A program made the position numbers and the translations under genes. DNA of 64,000 nt, from assembly GCF_014495685.1 (NCBI RefSeq), contig NZ_JACTVI010000039.1, positions 1 through 64,000 of the forward strand. The letters run 5' to 3'. The stretch comes from Streptomyces sp. TRM68367. GTDB lineage: Bacteria > Actinomycetota > Actinomycetes > Streptomycetales > Streptomycetaceae. The number at the start of each line of letters is the position of its first letter. Within the stretch, counting starts at the first letter, position 1. This document shows, in pieces, positions 17,245 through 25,405 of the stretch. The notes under the pieces are model-generated. The model was not told the DNA's origin and ran no database searches. It saw nothing but the letters and a program-made list of their open reading frames with translations.

Positions 17245-18734
17245 TGGAGAGCACCGGAACGCAGTTCATCGCGGGCAAGCGCCGCTCCGGCACGTCCGGC
17301 GAGCAGTACTCGGTGACCAACCCGGCCACCGGAGAGGTCCTGGCCACCGACACCCTGGCAGGACCGGAGGACGTGCACGAGGCGGTCGCCGCCGCCCGCA
17401 CCGCCTTCGCCGCATGGTCGCGCACCACCCCCGTCGAGCGCTCCGAAGCCATGCTGCGCTGGGCCGACATCCTCCAACAGCGCAGCGAGGAGTTCGCCCG
17501 CACCGAGAGCCGGATCGGCGGCAAGCCGATCAGGCTGAGCAGCGGCTTCGACATCCCCGGCACCATCGACAACGTCCGCTTCTTCGCCGGCGCGGCCCGC
17601 AACCTGGAAGGGCGCGCCTCGGCGGAGTACTCCGGCGAGCACACCTCCACCATCCGCCGCGAACCCATCGGCGTGATCGGCTCCATCGCCCCCTGGAACT
17701 ACCCCCTCCAGATGGCGGCCTGGAAGGTGCTGCCCGCCGTCGCCGCCGGCAACACCGTGGTGCTCAAGCCGTCCGAGCTCACCCCGCTGACCTCGGTGAT
17801 GTTCGCCGAGGCGGCGCAGGAGGCCGGGATCCCCGACGGCGTGATCAACATCGTCACCGGCAGCGGACCCGTCGCCGGGCAGGCTCTGGTCTCCCACCCC
17901 GACGTCGCCATGGTCTCGTTCACCGGCTCCACTGCGGTCGGCCGCCAGATCGCCGCGCAGGCGGCGGGGATGGTCAAGCGTGTCCACCTCGAACTCGGCG
18001 GCAAGGCGCCCTTCGTCGTCTTCGACGACGCCGACCTGGAGGCCGCCGCCCGCGGCGCCGTGGCCGGGGCCCTCATCAACGCCGGCCAGGACTGCACGGC
18101 CGCCACCCGCGCCTACGTCCAGCGCCCCCTGTACGAGGCGTTCGTCGAGCGGGTGGCCGCGCTCATGGACGGCGTACGACTGGGGCCGGTCGACGACCCC
18201 GACACCGACATGGGCTCCCTGATCTCCTTCCAGCAGCGCGACAAGGTCGCCGCCATGGTCGAGGACGCCCGCCGGGCCGGGGCCACGATCGTGCGCGGCG
18301 GGCGGATCCCCGACGGGCCGCTGGGCCGGGCCGCCTACTACGAGCCCACCCTCATCACCGACGCCGCGCAGGACTGCGCCGTCGTCCAGCAGGAGATCTT
18401 CGGCCCGGTCCTCGTCTGCCTGCCCTTCGACACCGACGACGAGGCCATCCGGCTCGCCAACGACACCCCGTACGGGCTGGCCTCCTCGGCCTGGACCAGC
18501 AACGTCTTCCGCGCCGGGCGGGCGAGCCGCGAGATCCAGGCGGGCTGCGTCTGGATCAACGACCACATCCCGATCATCAGCGAGATGCCGCACGGCGGCT
18601 ACAAGGCCTCCGGCTTCGGCAAGGACATGTCGGCGTACTCCTTCGACGAGTACACCAACGTCAAGCATGTCATGTCGGAGATCACCGGCGAGCGGCACAA
18701 GTCCTGGCACGACGTGGTTTTCACCGGCCGCTGA
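17244..18734 (+). CDS. Aldehyde dehydrogenase, probable 2-oxoglutarate-semialdehyde dehydrogenase
   Basis: A 496-residue NAD(P)+-dependent aldehyde dehydrogenase. Landmarks: 'APWNYPLQMAAWKVLPA', cofactor-binding 'VVLKPSE' and 'FTGSTAVGRQIA', general base in 'LELGGKAPFVVFDDAD' (Glu250), nucleophile in 'NAGQDCTAATR' (Cys284), and 'EIFGPVLVC'. The GQDCTA context resembles aminobutyraldehyde dehydrogenases. Position after the deaminase-type enzyme suggests oxidation of 2-oxoglutarate semialdehyde to 2-oxoglutarate. Overlaps the previous gene by one base. Confidence 0.9.
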   Translation: MESTGTQFIAGKRRSGTSGEQYSVTNPATGEVLATDTLAGPEDVHEAVAAARTAFAAWSRTTPVERSEAMLRWADILQQRSEEFARTESRIGGKPIRLSSGFDIPGTIDNVRFFAGAARNLEGRASAEYSGEHTSTIRREPIGVIGSIAPWNYPLQMAAWKVLPAVAAGNTVVLKPSELTPLTSVMFAEAAQEAGIPDGVINIVTGSGPVAGQALVSHPDVAMVSFTGSTAVGRQIAAQAAGMVKRVHLELGGKAPFVVFDDADLEAAARGAVAGALINAGQDCTAATRAYVQRPLYEAFVERVAALMDGVRLGPVDDPDTDMGSLISFQQRDKVAAMVEDARRAGATIVRGGRIPDGPLGRAAYYEPTLITDAAQDCAVVQQEIFGPVLVCLPFDTDDEAIRLANDTPYGLASSAWTSNVFRAGRASREIQAGCVWINDHIPIISEMPHGGYKASGFGKDMSAYSFDEYTNVKHVMSEITGERHKSWHDVVFTGR

Positions 18735-18814
18735 CCCTGCCTCGCGGCGTTCCGCGAGAGGACGGGACGCCTCTCAGGAGACAAGGACGTCTCTTCACGC
18801 AGAGGGAACATGAC

Positions 18815-20293
18815 ATGGAAAAACTCCTCACCACCATCTACGACCTCATCTGGAACCCGCTGGTATACGTCACGCTCATCACCGGGTCCGTCTACACCAT
18901 CGCCACGCGCGGTGTGCAGGTAAGACACCTGCCAGGAATGATCAAGTGTCTTTTCGGGCGTGCTGATTCGGACACGGGCACCTCCTCTTTCCAGGCATTC
19001 GCCATGGCGCTGGGAGGGCGGGTCGGCGTGGGCAACATCGCCGGCGTCGCCACCGCGATCTCCTTCGGCGGGCCCGGCGCGTTGTTCTGGATGATCGCCA
19101 CTGCCGTTCTCACTGCTTCCAGCGCGTTCATCGAGGCCACGCTCGGCCAGATCTACAAGGTCAAGTCCGAAGGCGAGTACCGCGGCGGCATTCCCTGGTA
19201 CATCGAGAAGGGCCTCGGTCTGAAGTGGCTCGCAGTCGCGGCAGCCGGCGTGGCGGTGCTGTGCTACGCCCTGCTGATCCCCGGCGTGCAGTCCTCGACC
19301 ATCGTCACCTCGATGGACGCCGCCTTCGGCATTCCGACGTGGCTGACCGGGCTGGTCGTGGTCGCCATTCTCGGGCTTGTGGTGTTCGGCGGCACGAAGC
19401 GCATCGCCGCGTTCTCCGAGAAGGTCGTGCCGTTCATGGCCGCCTGCTACGTGTTGCTCGCCATCGTCGTCCTGATCGCCAACTTCGGGGAGATCCCGGG
19501 GGTCGTGCGGATGGTCATGGGCTCCGCGTTCGGAACCGACGCCGTCTTCGGCGGCATGATCGGCGCCGCGGTGTCCTGGGGCGTTCGACGCTCCCTCTAC
19601 TCGAACGTCGCCGGTGTCGGCGAGGGCGGCTTCGCCGGTGCGGCGGCCTCGGTCTCCCACCCGGTCAAGCAGGGACTGGTCCAGTCGTTCTCCGTGTACA
19701 TCGACACTCTTCTGGTCTGCACGGCGACCGGCGTGATGATCCTCTCGACCGGGGCGTACAACATCCTGCCCGAGGGGCGAGACGCACTCGTCGAGAACCT
19801 TCCGGGAGTGGAACCGGGGGCGGCCTTCACGCAGACCGCCATCGACACGGGCATTCCAGGGGCGGACTTCGGCGCCGGGTTCGTGGCCGTTGCGATCTTC
19901 TTCTTCGCCTTCACCTCACTCCTGTCGTACTTCTACTACGGCGTGACGAACATCGTGTACCTCACCGGCAGTTCCCGAGGTGTTCCGGCCCGCATCGTGC
20001 AGGCCGTGGTCCTGCTGTCGGCCTACCTCGGCACGGTGCGCAGCACCGAACGGGTGTGGCAGCTCGGTGACATCGGGTACGGGCTCATCGCCTGGTTCAA
20101 CATGATCGCCATCGCCCTGCTCCTGCCGATAGCGCTTCGCGCCCTGCGGGACTACGAACGCCAGATGAAGGACGGGCTCGACCCGGTCTTCGACCCCGTC
20201 AAGGCCGGCATCAAGGGAGCCTCTTTCTGGGAGTCCGGCGATGCCCCCGCCCGACTGTCACGGTCGGACAGCGCAGAAGCGGTGTCCGGGTGA
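18815..20293 (+). CDS. Sodium:alanine/glycine-type amino-acid symporter (AGCS family)
   Basis: A 492-residue membrane protein with about ten hydrophobic segments. AGCS signatures are visible: 'GGRVGVGNIAGVATAISFGGPG' at residues 68-89 and 'WGVRRSLYSNVAGVGEGG' near the middle. The ATG follows AGAGGG. Family members import small neutral amino acids with Na+. Here, 80 bases after the dehydrogenase gene, it probably brings in the imino acid that the operon degrades, which may make up for the damaged ABC importer (inference). Confidence 0.9.
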   Translation: MEKLLTTIYDLIWNPLVYVTLITGSVYTIATRGVQVRHLPGMIKCLFGRADSDTGTSSFQAFAMALGGRVGVGNIAGVATAISFGGPGALFWMIATAVLTASSAFIEATLGQIYKVKSEGEYRGGIPWYIEKGLGLKWLAVAAAGVAVLCYALLIPGVQSSTIVTSMDAAFGIPTWLTGLVVVAILGLVVFGGTKRIAAFSEKVVPFMAACYVLLAIVVLIANFGEIPGVVRMVMGSAFGTDAVFGGMIGAAVSWGVRRSLYSNVAGVGEGGFAGAAASVSHPVKQGLVQSFSVYIDTLLVCTATGVMILSTGAYNILPEGRDALVENLPGVEPGAAFTQTAIDTGIPGADFGAGFVAVAIFFFAFTSLLSYFYYGVTNIVYLTGSSRGVPARIVQAVVLLSAYLGTVRSTERVWQLGDIGYGLIAWFNMIAIALLLPIALRALRDYERQMKDGLDPVFDPVKAGIKGASFWESGDAPARLSRSDSAEAVSG

Positions 20294-20830
20294 ACGGGTG
20301 CCGACCCAGGCGGCTCCACCTTGACCGCAACTCGCTGCACCGGGCGAAGGCCGACGAGTCGTACCTGATCGGCGAGCGCGGGCACCCGGTGCGGGCGTAC
20401 CTGTCGGTCGACGAGATGATCAGGGCCGCCCGCACAGCCGGTGCGGACGCGGTCTGCCCCGTGCAGCGCCGGCACCAAGAAAGTCGTCGAGATCGTCCCG
20501 GCGCCGAACCTGGACCCGCGGCTGCGGGAGCGGATCTGCGCCGACGCCGTCGCCGTCGCCCGCCACATCGGCTACGTGAACGCGGGCACGGTCGAGTTCC
20601 TGGTCGACGAGCGCGGCAACCACGTGTTCATCGAGATGAACCCCCAGATCCAGGTGGAGCACACGGTGACCGAGCAGGTCACCGACCGGGACCTGGTGAT
20701 GGCGCAGCTGCGGATCGCATCGGGCGCCACCCTGCCCGAAGGGGCGTCCGTCGAGGCCGGGCAGACCGTCGCCACCATCGACGTCAGGCATCGGACCGTC
20801 AGGAAGCCCTTCCCCACAGAAAGCTGGTAG
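20294..20830 (+). pseudogene. Deleted remnant of pyruvate carboxylase
   Basis: Three separate parts of a biotin carboxylase-type enzyme are collapsed into about 540 bases. An N-terminal piece reads 'NSLHRAKADESYLIGERGHP' with 'RAYLSVDEMIRAARTAGADAV'. A frame-shifted middle piece reads 'KVVEIVPAPNLDPRLRERIC', 'GYVNAGTVEFLVDERGN' and the ATP-site 'IEMNPQIQVEHTVTEQ'. A short tail reads 'GASVEAGQTVATID', which resembles the biotinyl-domain approach. An intact pyruvate carboxylase has over 1,100 residues. It lies between the symporter and the second racemase-family gene, in the same direction. Confidence 0.75.
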
Positions 20831-20832
20831 CC

Positions 20833-21900
20833 ATGCGCTGGAACAAGACTGTCACCGTCGTCGACTGTCATGCCGAGGGCGAGAGTGGCCGGGTCGTCGT
20901 CGGCGGGGTCGTCGACATACCCGGAGAGACGGTGTTCGACAAGCGGACGTACGTTGCCACGCAGCAGGACGACCTGCGCCGCATGATCCTCTTCGAGCCG
21001 CGCGGCGCCGCGCACCACAACGCCAACGTACTCGTCCCCTCCCACCACCCCGAGGCGCAGATGGGGTACATCATCATGGAGTCGACGGAGTACCCGGCGA
21101 TGTCCGGCTCGAACACCATGTGCGTCGCGACCGTGTTGCTGGAGACGGGCATCCTGCCGATGACCGAGCCGGTGACCAAGCTGGTCCTGGAGTCTCCGGC
21201 CGGGCTCATCCGCGTCGAGTGCGACTGCGCGGACGGCAAGGTGGTCCGCGTCCGCTTCGTCAACCAGCCGGCCTTCTGCTACTTCCTTCAGAAGCCGGTC
21301 AAGGTCGAGGGGCTCGGTGAGATCGCGGTCGACGTCGCGTACGGGGGGATGACGTACGTCCTGGTGGACGCCGAGCAGATCGGCGTCGAGCTGCATCCCT
21401 CCGAGGCGCGTACGCTGTGCGAACTCGGCCAGCGGATCAAGAAGGCCGCGGCCGAGCAGCTGACCGTGAGCCACCCGGACAACCCCGAGATCCCCGGCAT
21501 CACCATCACCGAGTTCACCGGCCCGCTCCGCCGGGAGCAGGGCGTACTCACCTCCCGCAACGCGGTGATCGTCTCCCCCGGCCGGGTGGACCGCTCCCCG
21601 TGCGGCACCGGGACATCGGCGCGGCTCGCCACGATGCACGCGAAGGGACAGATCGAGCAGGGCGAGACGTTCGTCCACGAGTCCCTCATCGGGAGCAGGT
21701 TCGAGAGCTCGGTGCTGGACACCGCCAGGGTCGGCCCGTACGACGCGGTCGTTCCCACGGTCGCCGGGCAGGCCTGGATCACCGGGGTCTACCAGATGGG
21801 CATGGACCCGACCGATCCGTTCCCACGCGGCTTCACCGTCGCGGACACCTGGCTGCGGTCGATCGACCACCTCGGGTCTGTGCAGTCAGCCGCTGAATAG
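20833..21900 (+). CDS. Proline racemase superfamily enzyme, paralogue 2
   Basis: A 355-residue paralogue of the enzyme at 16168 but clearly diverged. It again has serine at the first catalytic position ('AMSGSN', Ser91) and cysteine at the second ('DRSPCGTGTSA', Cys257). Family motifs 'DCHAEGESGRVV' and 'TFVHESLIGS' are present. The ATG follows the carboxylase remnant by two bases; no strong ribosome site is seen, so it may rely on read-through from upstream. It may act on another hydroxyproline isomer or be a dehydratase. Confidence 0.85.
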   Translation: MRWNKTVTVVDCHAEGESGRVVVGGVVDIPGETVFDKRTYVATQQDDLRRMILFEPRGAAHHNANVLVPSHHPEAQMGYIIMESTEYPAMSGSNTMCVATVLLETGILPMTEPVTKLVLESPAGLIRVECDCADGKVVRVRFVNQPAFCYFLQKPVKVEGLGEIAVDVAYGGMTYVLVDAEQIGVELHPSEARTLCELGQRIKKAAAEQLTVSHPDNPEIPGITITEFTGPLRREQGVLTSRNAVIVSPGRVDRSPCGTGTSARLATMHAKGQIEQGETFVHESLIGSRFESSVLDTARVGPYDAVVPTVAGQAWITGVYQMGMDPTDPFPRGFTVADTWLRSIDHLGSVQSAAE

Positions 21901-22125
21901 CCGACCGGGCAGCGCACCCTTGAAGCCCACCCCAGCGCCACCTGCCCTGCCCGATGCGCCTGCCGGGCATCGGCCGGACGAGGGAATCCGTCACCTGCCC
22001 GGTGGCAGCCGGAATGCGGGCCGGGCCGCGGGCGCGTTGGCTGCCCCTGAGGCGGCACGGGCACCTCCCGACCCTCGGCGGCGCAAGGGACGTACCGCCA
22101 ACCGTGTCGTCGGAGGGCAGACCAC

Positions 22126-22665
22126 ATGCGCAACTCCCAGCCACTCCTCCGCTCGGCCCTGACCGGGGCGGCCGCCGCCGCGCTTCCGCTCGCCCTGGCC
22201 GCCGGGCCGGCCGCAGCAGGCCCGGGCATCTCGGTGAGCACCACCGGGTCCACCGTGTCGGTCACGACCAGCGCCTGCACGCAGATCAACGGCAGCTGGG
22301 GCACCGCCTCGCTGCTGAACAGCAGCCAGGCCAACTTCGCCCAGGGGCGTCAGGTGTCGCTGTCGGGGACGAGCGCCCTGCAGTCGGCCGCCTGGTCGAA
22401 CGTCAGCCCGGGCACGTACACCGTCATCGTGATGTGCTCGAACAACCAGACCGCGGGCACCCAGTCCGTCATCGTCTCCCCCGCTTCCACCCCGACGATC
22501 TCCGCCACGGCCTCGGCGTCGCCGCGCGGTGTGATGGGCGGGGTCGGCGGGGCGGCCCGGGACTACGGCACCGTCACGCTCGTGGCGGGCGGCGCCCTGG
22601 TCGGGACCGGGATCGCCGCCACGGCCTGGTACCTGCGGCGCCGGAACCGGCCGTACCGGCTCTGA
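22126..22665 (+). CDS. Secreted, C-terminally membrane-anchored protein
   Basis: A 179-residue surface protein. Signal peptide 'LTGAAAAALPLALAAGPAAAG'; a Ser/Thr-rich beta domain with two cysteines ('SACTQINGSWG', 'VIVMCSNNQ') that could pair; a low-complexity Ser/Thr/Ala linker; and a C-terminal hydrophobic segment ('TLVAGGALVGTGIAATAWYL') ending in an Arg-rich tail. There is no LPxTG motif. GGAGGG precedes the ATG. The shape is typical of streptomycete cell-surface proteins of unknown function. Confidence 0.85.
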   Translation: MRNSQPLLRSALTGAAAAALPLALAAGPAAAGPGISVSTTGSTVSVTTSACTQINGSWGTASLLNSSQANFAQGRQVSLSGTSALQSAAWSNVSPGTYTVIVMCSNNQTAGTQSVIVSPASTPTISATASASPRGVMGGVGGAARDYGTVTLVAGGALVGTGIAATAWYLRRRNRPYRL

Positions 22666-22684
22666 GCCGAGGGGCGAACGGCGG

Positions 22685-23242
22685 TCAGGTGCGCTCGTGT
22701 CCGTGGCCGGGCAGGTCGGCGAACTCCGTCAGGGCTCGCCGCAGCCACTGGGTCCAGAAGGTCTCGAGGTCGATGCCGGCCCGCAGCACCAGGTGCCGCA
22801 GCCGGTCCTCGGTGCCGTCCCGGCCGGGCGGGAAGTCGCGTTGCTCGATCTCCTCGTACTCGGCCAGCTGCTGCTCGTGCAGCCGCAGATGGCGGCGCAG
22901 GTCGGCCTCGAGGCCGTCGGTGCCGACCACGGCCGCCGCGCGCAGCCGCAGCAGCAGGGCGTCGCGGTGCGGCTTGGGGTCCTGGGAGGCGGCGGTCCAG
23001 CGGGCCAGTTCGGCGCGGCCGGCGGGCAGCACTTCGTAGCTCTTCTTCTGCCCGCGGGCCGGCTGCTCGGCGGGCAGCGCCCGGATCAGGCCGTTGGTCT
23101 CCAGTTTTCCCAGCTCGCGATAGATCTGCTGGTGCGTCGCGGACCAGAAGTAGCCGATCGACCGGTCGAACCGGCGGGTCAGCTCCAGCCCCGACGACGG
23201 CTTTTCGAGCAGGGCGACGAGGATCGCGTGCGGGAGTGACAT
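22685..23242 (-). CDS. PadR-family transcriptional regulator
   Basis: A 185-residue PadR regulator: an N-terminal winged helix starting 'MSLPHAILVALLEKPSSGLELTRRF' type, with 'QQIYRELGKLETNGLIRA' as recognition helix and wing, then a C-terminal helical dimerisation domain (Vir-type, 'LHEQQLAEYEEIEQRDF'). Its 5' end is 38 bases from the end of the dienoyl-CoA reductase gene on the same strand, so the two may form an operon. It could be the regulator of the 38-bp palindrome in front of that gene, though the palindrome looks more MarR-like. Confidence 0.88.
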   Translation of the reverse strand: MSLPHAILVALLEKPSSGLELTRRFDRSIGYFWSATHQQIYRELGKLETNGLIRALPAEQPARGQKKSYEVLPAGRAELARWTAASQDPKPHRDALLLRLRAAAVVGTDGLEADLRRHLRLHEQQLAEYEEIEQRDFPPGRDGTEDRLRHLVLRAGIDLETFWTQWLRRALTEFADLPGHGHERT

Positions 23243-23280
23243 GGAGTCATCCTAGGGACGCGGCGTACGGCCCTCAGTGC

Positions 23281-25296
23281 CTAAATTGTCGCCGCCAGCT
23301 CCGTGCCCTGCTTGATGGCGCGCTTGGCGTCCAGTTCGGCCGCGAGGTCGGCGCCACCGATGAGGTGCGCGGAGCAGCCCGCGGCGACCAGCTCGTCGTA
23401 CAGGTCGCGGCACGGCTCCTGCCCGGTGCACAGCACGATGGTGTCCACCTCGAGGACCGTGCTCTCCTCGCCGACGGTGAGGTGCAGTCCGGCGTCGTCG
23501 ATGCGGTCGTAGCGCACGCCCGGGACCATGGTGACCCCGCGGTGCTTGAGCTCGGTGCGGTGGATCCAGCCGGTGGTCTTGCCGAGCCCCGCGCCGACCT
23601 TGCTGGCCTTGCGCTGGAGCAGGTGGACGGTGCGCGGCGGGACGGGCCGCTCGGGGGCGGTCAGGCCGCCGGGCGTCCGGTGGTCCGTGTCCACGCCCCA
23701 GTGGCGGAAGTACGTCGCCGGGTTCTCGTGCGCCTTGTCGCCGCTGTCGGTGAGGTACTCGGCGACGTCGAAGCCGATGCCCCCCGCGCCGAGGACGGCG
23801 ACCCGGTCGCCGACGGGGGCGCCGTCGCGCAGGACGTCGAGGTAGCCGAGGACGCTCGGGTGGTCGACGCCGGGGATGTCGGGGGTGCGGGGCGTGACGC
23901 CGGTGGCGACCACCACCTCGTCGTAGCCATCGACGTCCGCGGCCCGGACCCGGGTGTTCAGCTGTACGTCCACGCCGTGCTGGGCGAGTCGCGTACGGAA
24001 GTAGCGCAGTGTCTCGTCGAACTCCTGCTTGCCGGGGACCTTGCGGGCGATGTTGAGCTGGCCGCCGATCTCGGGCGCGGCGTCGAACAGCGTCACGTCG
24101 TGCCCGCGTTCGGCGGCGGAGACCGCACAGGCCAGACCGGCCGGTCCGGCACCGACGACCGCGACGCGCAAGCGCCGCCGGGTCGGGGACAGCACCAGTT
24201 CCGTCTCGTGGCAGGCGCGCGGGTTGACCAGGCAGCTGGTGATCTGCCCGCTGAAGGTGTGGTCGAGGCAGGCCTGGTTGCAGCCGATGCAGGTGTTGAT
24301 GGCCTCGGGCCGCCCGGCCGCGGCCTTGGCGACGAAGTCGGGGTCGGCGAGCATCGGGCGGGCCATCGACACCATGTCGGCGCAGCCCTCGGCGAGCAAC
24401 TCCTCGGCGAGTTCGGGGGTGTTGATGCGGTTGGTGGTCACGAGCGGCACGGCGACCTCGCCCATGAGCCGCCTGGTGACCCAGGTGTAGGCGCCCCGCG
24501 GCACGGAGGTGGCGATGGTGGGGATGCGGGCCTCGTGCCAGCCGATCCCGGTGTTGATGATCGTCGCCCCGGCGGCCTCGACGGCCTTGGCGAGCGTGAC
24601 CACCTCGTCGAGCGTGGAGCCGCCGGGCACGAGGTCGAGCATGGACAGCCGGTAGACGACGATGAATTCCTCGCCGACCGCCTCGCGCACCCGCCGGACG
24701 ATCTCGACGGGGAAGCGCATGCGGTTCTCGTAGGAGCCGCCCCAGCGGTCGGTGCGGTGGTTGGTCTGTGCGGCGATGAACTCGTTGATGAGGTAGCCCT
24801 CGGAGCCCATGATCTCGACGCCGTCGTATCCCGCCTGCCGGGCGAGGCGGGCGGCGCGGGCGTAGTCGTCGATCGTGCGCTCCACGTCGGCGTCGGTGAG
24901 CTCGCGCGGCGGGTACGGGCTGATGGGCGCCTGGAGAGGGCTGGGGGCGACCAGGTCGCGGTGGTAGGCGTACCGGCCGAAGTGCAGGATCTGCATCGCG
25001 ATCCGGCCGCCCTCGCGGCGCACCGCCTCGGTGATGACCCGGTGCTGCCCGGCCTCCGCCTCGGTGGTGAGCTTGGCCCCGCCCTCGTACGGCCGGCCCT
25101 CCTCGTTGGGTGCGATGCCGCCGGTGACGATCAGCCCCACTCCCCCGCGGGCCCGGGCGGCGTAGAACTCCGCCATCCGCGCGAACCCGCCCTCGGCCTC
25201 CTCCAGGCCGACGTGCATGGAGCCCATCAGGACCCGGTTTGGCAGGGTGGTGAAGCCCAGGTCGAGGGGGCTCAGCAGGTAGGGGTAGCGGCTCAT
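23281..25296 (-). CDS. fadH: 2,4-dienoyl-CoA reductase-type flavoenzyme (OYE family)
   Basis: A 671-residue NADPH-dependent enzyme with three parts: an N-terminal Old Yellow Enzyme TIM barrel with FMN site (residues 1-360), a 4Fe-4S cluster with cysteines in 'CIGCNQACLDHTF' and 'TSCLVNPRAC', and a C-terminal FAD/NADPH module starting 'AVVGAGPAGLACAVSAAERG'. It matches bacterial FadH in length and order. It would reduce 2,4-dienoyl-CoA in degradation of unsaturated fatty acids, though relatives act on other enones. GGAGG precedes the ATG. A long palindrome lies 44 bases upstream of the start. Confidence 0.9.
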   Translation of the reverse strand: MSRYPYLLSPLDLGFTTLPNRVLMGSMHVGLEEAEGGFARMAEFYAARARGGVGLIVTGGIAPNEEGRPYEGGAKLTTEAEAGQHRVITEAVRREGGRIAMQILHFGRYAYHRDLVAPSPLQAPISPYPPRELTDADVERTIDDYARAARLARQAGYDGVEIMGSEGYLINEFIAAQTNHRTDRWGGSYENRMRFPVEIVRRVREAVGEEFIVVYRLSMLDLVPGGSTLDEVVTLAKAVEAAGATIINTGIGWHEARIPTIATSVPRGAYTWVTRRLMGEVAVPLVTTNRINTPELAEELLAEGCADMVSMARPMLADPDFVAKAAAGRPEAINTCIGCNQACLDHTFSGQITSCLVNPRACHETELVLSPTRRRLRVAVVGAGPAGLACAVSAAERGHDVTLFDAAPEIGGQLNIARKVPGKQEFDETLRYFRTRLAQHGVDVQLNTRVRAADVDGYDEVVVATGVTPRTPDIPGVDHPSVLGYLDVLRDGAPVGDRVAVLGAGGIGFDVAEYLTDSGDKAHENPATYFRHWGVDTDHRTPGGLTAPERPVPPRTVHLLQRKASKVGAGLGKTTGWIHRTELKHRGVTMVPGVRYDRIDDAGLHLTVGEESTVLEVDTIVLCTGQEPCRDLYDELVAAGCSAHLIGGADLAAELDAKRAIKQGTELAATI

Positions 25297-25339
25297 CGGG
25301 GCCTCCGTGCGCGGTGTCGTGTGTGTAGTTGTAGAACAC

Positions 25340-25377
25340 GACCTCGCCTTTGTGCAACTAGTTGCACAAAGGCGAGG
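25340..25377. promoter_or_regulatory. Perfect 38-bp palindrome in front of fadH
   Basis: ACCTCGCCTTTGTGCAACT at 25340-25358 is followed directly by its exact reverse complement, with no spacer. The inner TTGTGCAACTAGTTGCACAA looks like a MarR-type operator. On the fadH strand a -35-like TTGCAC inside the palindrome has a TACAAC 18 bases on, so a bound dimer would cover the promoter. It could also fold as a hairpin ending the upstream acyltransferase transcript. Confidence 0.65.
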
Positions 25378-25405
25378 TGCACGTCACCTGGGAAGACCGG
25401 TCTCG

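Noticed and set aside
17045..20293. A 1,082-codon frame ending in the symporter
   Set aside because: Its first 590 codons are an out-of-frame shadow of the aldehyde dehydrogenase. The symporter starts at 18815 with its own ribosome site.
25340..25377. CRISPR or insertion-sequence end
   Set aside because: Only one copy, no spacers, no transposase; a promoter palindrome fits better.
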